Source of the DNA: Stomoxys calcitrans | Lineage: Eukaryota > Arthropoda > Insecta > Diptera > Muscidae | Length of the DNA stretch: 64,000 nt | Reading direction: 5' to 3' | Assembly (NCBI RefSeq): GCF_963082655.1 | Contig: NC_081553.1 | Coordinates: 41,581,812-41,645,811 of the forward strand | In this document: positions 48,101 through 60,180 of the stretch, one piece after another | Numbering within the stretch: the first letter of the stretch is position 1 | Layout of the letters: each line of letters starts with the position of its first letter | Notes under the pieces: model-generated | Told to the model about the DNA's origin: nothing | Seen by the model: the letters and a program-made list of their open reading frames with translations, nothing else | The model's database searches: none | Translations under genes and position numbers: made by a program

Positions 48101-49030
48101 CCACATTAATTTAAGGAATCCCAGATTCTCCCAAGGAGTAGCAGATTCCCCTAAGGAGCCCACGATTCCTTTAAGGCGTCCCAAATTTCCTTAAGGAGCC
48201 TAAGATTTCCCTAAACAATACCAAGCTCCTCTGAGGAATCCCCTTAGGAATCTCAGATTCCTATAAGAAATTCCAGATTCCTCAAAGGTTTTCCACATTT
48301 CTATGAGAAATCCCCAATTTCTATAAGGCATCCCAGATTTCTATTAGGAATCCCAGATTCCTTTAAAAAAATCGAGTTTTATTTATTTTAAAAGGAATGC
48401 AGGACTAATATAACGAATGCCAGATTCTTGCAACGAATGCCAAGTTCCTGTAATGAATCCCAGATATCTATGAGGATTCTCAGATTCCTCTAAGTAATCC
48501 CAGATTCTAGTCCCAGGAATTCTAGAAGTATTACTATTATCAATCCAGTAAGAATCCTAGGTTGCTGTAAGGAATCATAGATTGCTGTAAGGAATAATAG
48601 ATTGCTGTAAGGAATCTCATGTTTCTCCAACGAATCCCAAATTTCTGTAACGAATCGATAATTACTATAAGGAATCCTAGCTTCCTGTAAGCAATCCTAT
48701 AATGAATCCCAGATTGCCACAAGATTCCTGATTTCCTGCAAGGATTTTTTTAAGGAATCCCTGATTTCCACAAGAATTTTCTAATGGAGTCACGGTTTGT
48801 CATAAGCAGTCCAGTAGTAATCCTGGATTCCTCCTAGAAATTCCAGATACTTTTAGGATATGTTCGTTTGCTGTTTACAAGGGTGGCAGATTCCTAAGGG
48901 GAATCTCAGATTCCAGTTAGTTATTTCTGATTCCTGTTAGTAATTCCAGAATCCTATAACAAATCTCAAATATCAGTAAGTTATCCTAGATTCCTGTAAG
49001 CAATTCTAGATACCGATAGAGAATTCCCTG
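45190..49030. repeat. 20-bp minisatellite with degenerate flanks
   Basis: The unit GAATCCCTGATTCCTCCAAG is nearly perfect from about 46100 to 47900 and decays outward on both sides. Runs of one variant occur: GTGAGG in ten units near 46790-47010, GCAAGG in about seventeen from 47011 to 47340, and CCAAGG elsewhere. All three minus-strand frames stay open for up to 347 codons (46451-47494) because the unit lacks stops; the product would be a 20-residue repeat (ESGIPWRNQGFLGGIRDSLE). I regard these frames as artefacts, not genes. Confidence 0.95.
45617..45872 (-). mobile_element. tRNA-derived SINE, 5' truncated, inside the minisatellite
   Basis: Reverse orientation AATGATAAG, CGTGCCGCAGTG and CAGCATTAGGATGGGA match the SINE body. 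The tRNA-like head is absent. It interrupts the degenerate left flank of the 20-bp array. Confidence 0.75.
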
Positions 49031-50481
49031 AATATTCCCTACTTCAGCACTGTGGTATAGGGTATTATAAATAAGTGCATTTGTTTGTAACACCCAGAAG
49101 GAAGAGAGATAGACCCATTGGTTTTTAAAATGGAATTCCAGATTCATACTCGTAAAAGAAATCCCAGACTCTTATAAGGAATCTCACGCTTGCTGCGTTT
49201 TGCGTGAAAGGTTGGTGATTTTAGCTCTTCCCAAATTATAAATATGGTGTTGGATTCCATCTCTGTTACAACTGTCTGCAGAGAAATACTTATTTTTGGC
49301 GGTTGTTGATATGGCCTTTTTGTGACAGATCACAATTAATACTTTCAAAGTGGTAGGTGATGATAAACGGTTCCACCTCTCATCAAGTTAATGGGAACTG
49401 TTTTAATTGATGCCACATAAATTAAATGACAATGTGTAACACACCCGGAAAGTGTAAACTCCAATGCGTTCATGGCTAAGCTTCAAACACACCAAAAAAA
49501 AAAAACAAAAAACTTGTAAAACTTTTCCAGCAACAATTTACAACATTTTATAGCAAATTACTACGCGTGAGAAGAATGGCAACACCCTGAAATTGTCTGA
49601 CAAAGCGGCCTCCACATCAAAACCAACAAACCACCCATCCCAACGCTAGTCAATAGAAGACCAAAAGATCGTAGCAGGCAATTTTGTTAGCACTCGATAC
49701 ACATGAGGGAAGGTGGCGCTATGGTGATGATAACATACCGCGAAATAAGTGAAGCTCTACCAACTCCAGCCACCATAATCACCACCTCGATTATCATCAT
49801 TCAGTGAATGTTGCAAAATTGAGGCAAAATGGTACAAAATAAACAATTACATCCACTCTACCAAAATAACCATGAGCACACATACTCGTATCTTCACAAT
49901 TTAACAACAAATTGCGTTAAATAAAATATAAAAAAAAACTCGAGCAATGGTGAATATTCGAGTAGGTATTACCTCATACCATACCAAAAAAGACTTGAAT
50001 AGAAAAACTCCTAAAATAAAATTTAAAAAAAAATATCTCACAAAAGAAAATAAAATTAACCCAAAAAAAAGAAAAAAAAATTCCTCCATAGCAAAGACCT
50101 GTCCAAGGGATTGCTTTGCCCTGCTCTGCTCACCCATAAAGTAAATAATCAATTGAATGTTGGGGTTTTTTCACATTTTGGTAGATGTGAACACCCTGTA
50201 CCATGGGAATAAAGCCATTGTGCCGTCTTCCGCTGATGTTTATTTTCCTACCAAATTAAGGCTAATTTTGTGATTATTGGCAACAACGGCAAAATAGCTT
50301 CCAAAGAAACAACAATCACAGACAACCTTAGGCATCACACAAAGCAAATTGGAATTGAAACAGATGAACCTGTCCAGAAAAACAGCTGGAGGAAATCGCA
50401 CAAAACGTAGAGTTCCGCCCAAAAGGCCACGCATAACAATTGCAAGATATCACATCTATTACATGCATGTTTCCCTAACTA
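49031..50481. other. Non-repetitive interval
   Basis: No repeat-family match and no recognised gene. Short minus-strand frames at 49901 and 50240 lack family features. Confidence 0.4.
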
Positions 50482-50716
50482 TTGGGTTGCCCAAAAAGTA
50501 ATTGCGGATTTTTTAAAATAAAGTAAATGCATTTTTAATAGAACTTAGAATGAACTTTAATCATATATACTTTTTTTAAACTTTTTTTCTTAAGCAAGCT
50601 AAAAGTAACAGCTGATACTGACAGAAGAAAGAATACAATTACAGAGTCACAAGCTGTGAAAAATTTGTCAAACCCGACTATATGAAAAATCCGCAATTAC
50701 TTTTTGGGCAACCCAG
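50482..50716 (+). mobile_element. Mariner-derived MITE, copy 3
   Basis: About 235 bp, with ends TTGGGTTGCCCAAAAAGTAA and TTACTTTTTGGGCAACCCAG and TA on each side (50480-50481, 50717-50718). It is inserted in otherwise non-repetitive DNA and differs from copies 1 and 2 by few substitutions and small deletions. Confidence 0.85.
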
Positions 50717-51054
50717 TATTTTTGTGGAATCAATGTGATTGAGACTCTTATTTAAATAAAAGATAAAGAAAACTTTTGAAGGTTAGTTTAATTGATCAAT
50801 CATAAGCTGACGGCTGAAGATAAAAACTCGAAATTTTAAGCTAAGGGGGGCATTTTTCATTTCGCCGCTTTATGATAGAGGGTATATAAGTTGTGTAAAT
50901 CCATTTCCATTTGTAATTCCCTACATTACACTATTTGGAGTGTTATATCTTCTCAGTTCCATTTGAAAGTTGTGGAAAATGGAAAACGAATTGTGTGATC
51001 TAAGTGCTCAAAATTAAGTATGGAGATCGGTCTCTATAGGATATCCCAGACAAG

Positions 51055-52365
51055 TTACCAAGTAAAAAGGCGTTAAGTTTGGCCGGGCCGAACTTTGGAT
51101 ACCCACCACCTCGGGTATATATGTAAACCACCTTTCGTCAAAGTCCGGAGAATATTAGATAACTTATGCACCCAAATTCGGCGCGGATATTGAGGAGTCT
51201 AATAAATATAAGTCATTGTTGAATTTAGTATTTCAAATTTCAGCGAAATCGGATAAAAATTAAAGCTTTTATGGGCTTCAGACCCTTTATCGGCAGATCG
51301 GTCTATATGGCAGCTATATCTAAATATAGTCCGACCTCAACGATATTAAGCTCGAATATCGGGAGGCTCAAAACTACTAACCATTTCAAATGTCAACAAA
51401 ATCGGATAAAAATAAAGCTTTTATGGGCTTCAGAACCCTTATCGGCAGATCGGTCTATATAGCAGCTATATCTAAATACAGTTCGATCTGAACCATATTA
51501 AGCTCAAATATCGGGAGGCTCAAAACTACTAACCATTTCAATTTTCAGCGAAATCGGATAAAAAATAAAGCTTTTATGGGCTTCAGACCCCTTATCGGCA
51601 GATCGGTCTATATGGAAGCTATATCTAAATATAGTCCGATCTGAACCATATTAAGCTCGAATATCGGGAGGTTCAAAACTACTAACCATTTCAAATTTTA
51701 GCGAAATCGGATAGATAATAAAGCTTTTATGGGCTTCCGACCCTTTATCGGCAGATCGGTCTATATGACAGCTATGTCTAAATATAGTTCGATCTGAACT
51801 ATATTTGGGTTCTACGTTGTTAGACCTAAAACTATTCACCGTTTCAAATTTTAGCGAAATCGGTTAAAAAATAAAGCTTTTATGGGCTTCAGACCCTTTA
51901 TCGGCAGATGGGTCTATATGGCAGCTATATCTAAATATAGCCCAATGAACCATATTTCGGTCAGATGTCATGAGGCTTAAAATAACCCACCATCTCAAAT
52001 TTCAGCGAAATCGGGTAATAAATAAAGCTTTTATGGGCTTCAGACCCTTTATCGGCATATCGGTCTATATAGCAGCTATATCCAAATATGCGCCGATTTG
52101 TCCTGTTCAAGAACTTAGCCAGCGTGGATCAAAAAGACATATCTGTGCCAAATTTCAGCCCAATATCTCAATTTTGTGAAGGGTGTAGAGTGATTAAAAC
52201 AGACGGACGGACAGACACACGGACATCTTTAAATCGTTCTCGAATTTTACGACGATCCGAAATATATATACTTTGTAGGTCGGAAATTGATATTTCGATG
52301 TGTTGCAAACGTAATGACTAAATGAATATTCCCCCTCTCCTACTGTGGTGGGTATAAAAAGGATT
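51055..52365 (-). mobile_element. Mini-me-like element, type C, complete, reverse
   Basis: The left end has AAGTTTGGCCGGGCCGAACT and the right end TACTGTGGTGGGTATAAAAA. Five body units of about 150 bases contain TAAAGCTTTTATGGGCTTCA and TATCGGCAGATCGGTCTATA. A reversed GTCY run lies at 52200-52225 and the core AATATATATACTTTGT follows. The units are more similar to each other than in type A, suggesting a younger or recently homogenised array. Confidence 0.8.
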
Positions 52366-52830
52366 AAGTCTGGCCGTGCCGAACTTTGGATACCCACTAC
52401 AATAATTAACAAGGATGTCATTCCATTAAGGAATAGGGACACAGTGTCTAATACAACTCTCTATTCCAAATTTCTGTGAAATTGGAAAAAAATGGCCTTG
52501 CTAGGACCAGTAATCGGCAGATCAGTCTATATGGCAGCTATATCTAAATATGGCCTGATATGGACCATATTCTGGTCAGATTTCAATGAGCTTAGTCTTA
52601 CCCACTGTTCTGAATTTCAGCGAAATTGGCTAACAAATGAGCCTGTTATGGACTTAAGGGGTGACCTGGGGTATGTTGGAAAACAAGCAACGGTTCTGAT
52701 TGGTTTTGACTTGACAAAATCTAGACTATTCTTGGTTTTCCTTCATCTCAATTGTGGACACAAACCTCGAGCGGTGTCACCTTTACAGCTACCCTTTTAC
52801 AGCCATTGAAGGTTGTGAGCCAGAATGTGC
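52366..52830 (-). mobile_element. Mini-me type C element, truncated
   Basis: A second tail (TCTGGCCGTGCCGAACTTTG) starts directly after the previous element, followed by about two units (CGGCAGATCAGTCTATATGG). It fades near 52700. Confidence 0.6.
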
Positions 52831-52939
52831 CACAAGTTCTTCTGTAGAACGATAAAAACTTGGGTTGGGGCGTTATGTTAGTAGCCCATCACCCGAAAAA
52901 CTTGAAGAAATTACTTTGAAAAACGAAGAAGATTAAAAC

Positions 52940-53405
52940 GAATCCTCCCTATGTTGACGTTCCCCACAAACATTTTAAGGACCATGATTTGTGCATCTGC
53001 ACCTTTATAGAGAGGGTGCAGTATACGCATTGGCGGATGTATTGGAGAAATACAAGGCAGACAGGAAGAGCGATAGCTAGCGATTGGCTTCATAAGAACA
53101 CCGAGAGGTGGCGACCTGTATTATAGATTCCATGAAAGGAGGCATGAATTTGGCTGTGGATTTGTGGTTAGTCGGAGACTGAAACCCCTTGTCTTCAGGT
53201 TTATTTTGGAGGATGAGGGACTAGCCACATTCCGCATAAAGACCAAACTCTTCTCAACATCAGCCCTGTATGCGTCCATGTCCCGACGGAAGACAAGGAC
53301 GAGCAGACCAAGGATATTTTCTTTGAGCGCCTAGAGAGACAATATGACCGCTATTCCGCCAATAATATAGAAATCTTTTTGGGAGATTTTAATGCGAAAT
53401 CAGTA
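52940..53405 (+). pseudogene. RTE-like LINE endonuclease fragment
   Basis: In broken frames the sequence reads REGAVYALADVLEKYKAD, then pieces matching FYERLEREYDR and a GDFNAK motif, parallel to the endonuclease part of the copy at 56236-58862 in the opposite orientation. Stops are frequent. It ends where a type D mini-me-like piece begins. Confidence 0.7.
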
Positions 53406-53720
53406 AGGAAAGGCAAAAGTCTGGCGGAGCCGACTATATAATACCCTTTACCACCGAGTCTACGTACTACTTTTAGTACATAGAACCTTCGTCGAAATCT
53501 AGTCAGACTTAAATTTTGCATTTTGAAATATGGCATTAAACCTTGTAAGATTTTCTAAAGAAAGGTTTTAAATTTTGGCTACTACAGCCTTAAGGGTCAT
53601 ATCGGATGAGTGATAAATATGGGAGCTATATCTAAACTTGAACCGATTTAAATAAAAATGTATGCACATACTGCGACGTCAAATAAAATAAAAATTTTGT
53701 TAAGATATGAACAAACTTGT
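53406..53720. repeat. Type D mini-me-like fragment
   Basis: GGGAGCTATATCTAAACTTG and ACCGATTTAAATAAAAATG with GCGACGTCAAATAAAATAA match the type D units at 62661-63960. Confidence 0.5.
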
Positions 53721-53784
53721 TCATATCTTACTTTAAATTAAAGATAAATGGTTCTTCAACAGGGACGCCATATTTTGCCGTTCT

Positions 53785-54290
53785 TTTGACATTTCTCTTC
53801 AGTAAGTTTTGCCATTTCATGATGGAAAGATGTACGAGCCAACAACAAAGTCGAAATTATTAAAATTTACTACCGAAATTAGGAGTCAGTGGCCTCAACG
53901 TTAATAGCGCTACGTCCAATTAATAGTCGTCATAATCGACCTACCATTGAATGAAAGCAAAGCATGTGCTATTGGTCATAAAGCAATCCACACTCCATGA
54001 GTCATCATTGCATCCCGAAAAAGTTACGGTTTGGTGCGGCTAATGGGCCGACGGTGTCATTGGGCCGTACCTCTTCCGTGATGATCATGACCGGTATGTT
54101 ACTGTGTATGGGAACCCCTCCCTTTTTACGATTACACAATATTTTTGTACCCAATTGAGTGATATGGACTTGGAGGACATTTAGTTCCAATAGTACTGTG
54201 CCACAAGTCACATAGCGAATGTCATAATCAATTTATTGGAAACCAAGTTTGGAGAACGTGTTATCTCACAAAATGGTCCAGTCGTAAAAA
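53785..54290 (+). pseudogene. Tc1/mariner-type transposase pseudogene
   Basis: The N-terminal piece reads VEIIKIYYRN, a stop, then ESVASTLIALRP and RHNRPT. After an internal deletion comes HPEKVTVWCG, GVIGPYLFRDD and HIANVIINLLETKFGERVIS. Several stops occur, and the position where the family usually has an aspartate (QQDGAT) reads Q-stop-Y-C-A-T here. The right end is overrun by mini-me units and no terminal inverted repeats are visible. It is related in type to the fold-back element at 30764. Confidence 0.75.
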
Positions 54291-55146
54291 CATTTCATGC
54301 AAAATTTCAGCCAAATCGGATGAGAATTGCGCCCTCTATTGGCTCAAGAATTCAAGATCGGTATATATGGCAGCTGTATCAGGTTGACCGATTTAAACCA
54401 TAATTAGCACAGTTGTTGAAAATCATACCAAATAACTTCATGCAAAATGTCAGCCAAATCGGATAATAATTGCGCTCTCCAGTGGCTTAAGAAGTCAAGA
54501 TCCAAGATCGGTTTATATGGCAGCTATATCAGGTTATGGACCGATTTGGACCATACTTAATACAGTTGTTGGAATATATAAAAAACATCTTCATGCAAAA
54601 TTTCAGCCAAATCGGATGAGAATTGCGCCCTCTATTGGCTCAAGAAGTCAAGATCGGTATATATGGCAGTTATATCAGGTTGACCGATTTAAACCATACT
54701 TTGCACAGTTTTTGAAAGTCATACCAAATAAATTCATGCAAAATTTCAGCCAAATCGGATAAGAATTGAGTGCTCTACCAATACACCTCATGCAAAATTT
54801 CACCCAAATCGGATAAGAATTGCGTCCTCTAATGGCTCAAGACGTCAAGATCCAAAATCGGTTTATATGGCAGCTATATCAAAACTTGGACTGATATGGC
54901 CCATTGACAATCCCATCCGACCTACACTAAAAAGAAGTATTTGTGAAAAATTTTAAAGGGCTAGCTTTACTCCTCCGAATGTTAGGGTGCTTTCGACAGA
55001 CGGACGGACATGGCTAGAACGACTTAAAATGTCATGACGATCAGGAATATATATACTTTATGGGGTCTTTAATGCATATTTCGAGGTATTACAAACGGAA
55101 TGACGAAATTAGCATACCCCTCATCCTGTGGTGGAGGGTATAAAAT
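54283..55146 (-). mobile_element. Mini-me type A element, reverse, tailless
   Basis: Units (AAATTTCAGCCAAATCGGAT) run to GACAGACGGACGGACATGGC, the core AATATATATACTTTATGG and the head end CATCCTGTGGTGGAGGGTAT. The tail is lost at the junction with the transposase pseudogene. Confidence 0.75.
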
Positions 55147-55852
55147 AAGTTGTGAAGTCCTTATTGGCAAACCCGATACATACACCAAGCCTCGTAATAA
55201 CTATAAGATATCCCTATATTTCAATGATACCAACCGTTGGATATGTGTAACGAATACACAGATGAAAAAGCCCTAAAACTTTTCCTAAGAAATGTTTCTT
55301 ACTTCACACATTGCCGCCCATCCCCCATTTGCATTACATTGGCGGGCTGCCATTAGTTTCGGTGCGCTTAAAAGTGTACTTAATATTCATTTATTGAACT
55401 TAACGGTGCGTTAAGTCTGCCTTCTATACTCAAAGGCGGCAGCAATGACACCAACAACATAATCACATCAACGAAAATTATACGTGGTAATTTTAGCCTG
55501 AAGACTGGGTACCTTCATGCCCTGTTTGTCGGTTACACAGTCAAGGTTACACATAATTATTTCACCTCCTTTATACTTTTTTTCCTTTTCTTTGATAGGT
55601 CATTAGAAGAGACATCTGTACTAAATAGCTTCGCTGTTGGTAAAAATGACCAAAGGCAAGATAACAACTCATAATTGCGATTATATATACCTTAAAGCGT
55701 AAATTGAGTTCAATTTGAATAATTTGAGTTTCGGAAATGCCACAAGACAAAATGCATACAGAATAAAAATGCAGATATTTAAGGGCAAATAGCTTACATT
55801 TAAAATAAAATGGAACTCAAATAGCCCCATCAACGCACACTGTTATTCAAAG
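55147..55852. other. Non-repetitive interval
   Basis: No repeat-family match and no supported gene. Confidence 0.4.
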
Positions 55853-56235
55853 CAAGTAAAAATTTCAGCTGGGCTAAACTTTGCATGATCCATTGATAAG
55901 AATACCGATCGACTCAGAAATACTTTCTGATTCGATTTATCTATGTCCGTCTGTCCATGTTAATTTGTGTAAAAAGTACAGGTCGCCGTTTTCATCCGAT
56001 CGTCTTCTAATTTGGTACGAGCATTTTTTTCGGCCTAGAGGCGAAGCCTGTTGAAATTGGAAAAAATCGGTTCATATTTGGATATTGCTCCCATATATAG
56101 GTACATCAGATTTGCAGTAGTAATGCAATCAAATGGTCATTTGTCAATCGATTCTCTTGAAATTTGGAAGGAAGGATTCCGATATTATTGATGAATTTCA
56201 TGGAAATTGGTCCAGATTTAGATATAACTTTACTT
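55853..56235 (+). repeat. Diverged mini-me-like fragment
   Basis: CAAGTAAAAATTTCAGCTGG, ATGTCCGTCTGTCCATG and GGTTCATATTTGGATATTGC are recognisable. Much of the body is lost. Confidence 0.5.
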
Positions 56236-58862
56236 TAATTGTCTATGACAGCGTATTTGTTCAACTAGCCGAACGTAGAATAGCGTTCCAAGCGCCTCGA
56301 TCTTCTGCGCTCATTCTAAAATCTCTGACACCAAGTTTCGAGGTGTCTCTCGCTACTTGATCTTTCCAACGGGCTTTTGGTCTTCCCGGTTTGCGTGTTC
56401 CACCGTGTTTGCCTTCAAATGACTTCTTTGCTGGAGCTTCTTCATCCATTCTGACAACATGACCTAGCCAACGCAGTCGTTGTATTTTGATGCGTGTACC
56501 TATGCTATCATTCAGCTCGTGGTTCATACGGCTCCTATATTCTCCATTATCGCAAACTGGTCCATATATTTTACGAAGAATCTTTCTCTCAAATACTTCA
56601 AACACTGCCTCATCTGCTTTCACAAATACCCATGCCTCAGAACCATATAACAACACGGGTAGTATCAGTGTCTTGTATAGTGTAATCTTTGTCTGTCAAG
56701 AGGCGGCCTTGTTTCTAAACTGCTTACTTAGTCCAAAGTAGCATCAGTATTATTCCTCGCTTTATCTCAAAACTGGTGTCATTCGTGTCGGTTTCGGCAG
56801 TGCCAAGGTAAGTAAAGTTACTTAGTAACTCAAAGTTGTGGTTCCCAACTTTCTCCATTTTCTTTATCTGCTCGGTTGTACAAGGTGTTTTGGGAGTTGA
56901 AACCATCCATTTTATCTTATCTCCATTTACTGCCAGACCCATTTTCACTGACTCTCTATCGATTCTTTTAAAGGCTGCAGTTACTACTTTCAGTGACCGA
57001 CCTATGATGTCGATGTCTTCGGCATAGGCGAGTAGCATGTATTCTCTTGTGATGAGTGTGCCGTATCTATTCACATCTGCATCTCGTATAATCTTCTCCA
57101 GCAGGATATTTAAGAGATCACACGATAGGCTGTCTCCTTGTCTGAAACTTCGTTAGGTATTGAATAGTTCGGAGAGATTCTCTTCTATTCTTACTGTCAT
57201 CCTGCAGAGTCTTATTAATTTTGCAGGGATACCAAACTCAGACATGGCTTGAAATACCTTTGAACGTTAAGGGGTATCAATAACGGCTTTGTAGTCAACA
57301 AAGAGATGGTAGTTGTTGGTTTGTCCTTCTCAGGTCTTTTCCAGGATTTGGCGAAGTGTGAATATCTGGTCCAGGGTGGATTTACCAGGTCTAAAGCCGC
57401 ATTGATAGGGTCCAATTATCTCATTGACTTTAGGTTTAAATCTTTTACACAGTACGCTCGAGAATATCTTGTTGGAGACTTATTCCTTTGTAGTTGGCAC
57501 ATTCCGTCTTGTCTCCTTTCTTGTGTACGGGACATAGTATGCTAAGGTTCCAATCATCGAGTACGTGTTCTTCTAGCCAGATTGCGCAGATAAGCTGATG
57601 CATACGGTCGTAAATAGTTCAGCGGGTAACCCGTCGGCACCTGCTGCCTTGTTGGTCTTTAGTCAGGTCACTGCTACCTGGACCTCATTCTGGCTCATCA
57701 TTGATTGATTCTGCGTTATTCTCTTCGCCGCCAACGTCGGACACTAGCAGTTGGGTAAAATGTTCTTTCCATATCCTCAGCATGTTATCTGCGTCAATTA
57801 CCAGATTTCCTTCTTTGTCTCTGCAGGAGAATGTGCCTGCACCAAAGTCATCGGTTTGATGTTTAATTCTTTGATAGAATTTCCGGACTTCATTCTGAAT
57901 CCCGTACATCTCAATTCGCTCACACTCACGTCTTTCCATTTTCTTTTTCTTTCTGTGGAATAGACGTTTCTGCTCTTTCCTTTTTATCCCGATAACTTTC
58001 CTTCATCTGTTACTGATTGCAGGGTTGCTCTATACGCCGCATTCTTGGCTTCTGTAGCATCTCGACACTCTTGGTCGTACCATGGCTTTCTTTGGGGAGG
58101 CTTCCGGTACCCAAGTACGGATTTCCCGGCATTTTCCATTGAGTGGGCAAAATTTTGCCACTGCGCCATTATATCATCGTAACAAGGAGTGCTTTCATCA
58201 AGCAGTTGGGTCAGTCGAGTGGAGTATGCCGCTGCCATCTGTTTTGTTTGCAGCTTTTCAATGTCCAACTTCCGTGCAGTGTTAGATCGTACTTTCCTCG
58301 CCATATTCAAACGGATGCGAACCTTTGCTGCATCAAGGTAATGATCCGAATCGATATTCGCTCCACGAATCGATCGTACATCTAACAATCTGGATGAATG
58401 CCTTCCATTTATCACAATGTGATCAATTTGGTTCATGGGCAGGGCAGCGGTCATATTCTCTCTCTAGGCGCTCGTAGAAAATATCCTTGGTCTGCTCGTC
58501 TCTGTCTTCCGTCGGGGTATGGGCACAAATAAGACTGATGTTGAAGAATTTGACTTTTATGCGGATTGTGGCTAGCCTCTCATCCACCGGAGAAAAGCTG
58601 GAGACAAGATGTTTCAGTCTCCGACTAACCACAAACCCACAGTCAAATTCATGCCTCGCGTTAAAGGTGTTGCAGTGACGTCATTCCCAGTCCATCGCCT
58701 TTCCTCTAAGGCAGTAATATCTGCCTTGTACTTCTCTAACACATCCACCAGCGCGTATACTGCACCTTCTCTATAAAGAGTGCGGACATTCCAGTTGTAG
58801 ATCCGGAAATCATGGTCCTTTTTTCGTTTGCGTGGGTCGTCAACGTTGGAGGGGGGTCCGTT
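56236..58862 (-). pseudogene. RTE-like LINE ORF2, nearly full span, inactivated
   Basis: On the minus strand the order is endonuclease (YNWNVRTLYREGAVYALVDV, ITALEERRWTGN, CAHTPTEDRDEQ), a linker (NQIDHIVINGRH, KPWYDQECRDATEAKNAAYR), reverse transcriptase (FRQGDSLSCDL, LLAYAEDIDIIGRS) and a C-terminal part (LLYGSEAWVFVKADEAVFEV, RLRWLGHVVRMDEEAPAKKS, GRPKARWKDQVARDTSKLGV). The catalytic box is YAED (57015-57026) instead of YADD, an in-frame TAA precedes FRQGD (57153-57155), and several frameshifts separate the pieces. Clade assignment to RTE-like is by general resemblance. A type B mini-me lies at its 5' side. Confidence 0.8.
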
Positions 58863-58864
58863 TT

Positions 58865-59995
58865 TTATACCCACCACCGAAGGAGGGTATATTCATTCTG
58901 TCAATCCGTTTGTAACACAACGAAATACCCATTTCCGACCCTATAAAGTATATATATTCTTGATCAGCGTAAAAATCTAAGACGATCTAGACATGTCCGT
59001 CCGTCTGTCTGTTGAAATCACGCTACAGTCTTTAAAAATGGAGATATTGAGCAGAAACTTTACACAGATTCTTTTTTTGTCCATAAGCAGGTTAAGTTCG
59101 ACAGTGAATTGTGTTAGGCCCTTCGACATCCTTCTTCAATTTAGCCCAGATCGGTCCAAATTTGGTTATAGCTGCCATATAGACCGATTCTCTGATTTAG
59201 GGTCTTAGGCCCATAAAGGCCACATTTATTATCCGATTTTGCTGAAATTTGGGACGGTGCGTTGCGTTAGGCCAGTAGACATCCTCCGTCAATTTGGCCC
59301 AGATCGGTCCAAATTTGGCTATAGCTGCCATATAGACCGATCCTCCGTTTTAGGGTCTTAGGCCCATAAAGGCCACATTTATTATCCGATTTTGGTGAAA
59401 TGTGGGACGGTGCGTTGCGTTAGGCCAGTAGACATTCTCCGTCAATTTGGCTTTGATCGGTCCAGATTTGGATATAGCTGCCATACAGACCGATCCTCCG
59501 ATTTAGGGTCTTCGGCCATACAAGCCACATTTATTATCCGATTTTGCTGAAATTAGGGAAAATTAGTTGTTTTACGCACTTTAAACTCTTTCTTTAATTT
59601 GGCACAGATCGGTTCAGATTTGGATATAGCTGGCATATACACCGATCCCTCGATTTAAGGTTTTGGGCCCATAAAAGGCGCATTTATTGTCCGATGTTGT
59701 CGAAATTTGGGACAGAGAGTTAAGTTAAGCCCCTCCACATATTTTTGCAATTTGGTCTAGATCGATGAAGATTTGCATATAGCTGCCAGCTATAGCTGTC
59801 CGATTTCTCGATTTAAAGTCTTGGCCCCAAAAAAGGAGCATTTATAATCCGATTTAACCGAAATTTGACACAGTGACTTGAAAAAAGAAATGAAAACATC
59901 CGCCGAGGTCCTTCAAAATTGGTTTAGAACTAGATATACTTCTACTTTGTATTTATAGGGTAGGTGTATGGTATTATACAGTCGGTACCGCCCGA
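58865..59995 (+). mobile_element. Mini-me-like element, type B, atypical tail
   Basis: The head TATACCCACCACCGAAGGAG, core AAGTATATATATTCTTGATC and GTCCGTCCGTCTGTCTG lead into about six units with GGCCACATTTATTATCCGAT. In place of the usual palindrome, the end reads GTCGGTACCGCCCGACTTTT, itself a small inverted repeat. Confidence 0.75.
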
Positions 59996-60180
59996 CTTTT
60001 GCCTTTCCTTAATGGTTTTTCTTTAAGGACGAAAAACAAAAAAAAGGATAAAGAGAGGTCATTCAAAATTGGGTTAGAACTAGATATACTTCTACTTTGT
60101 ATTTATAGGGTAGGTGTTGGGTAATATACACTCGGCACCACCCGACTGGTTTTTCTTTAAGGACGAAAAACAAACTAAAA
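59923..60180 (+). repeat. Direct duplication of about 115 bp
   Basis: AACTAGATATACTTCTACTT, TATAGGGTAGGTGT and GGTTTTTCTTTAAGGACGAA occur in order at about 59929-60035 and again at 60075-60170, with a short spacer. Confidence 0.75.

Noticed and set aside
50240..50434. 64-codon minus-strand frame with cysteines and hydrophobic residues
   Set aside because: No recognised motif and no promoter-like context; likely chance.
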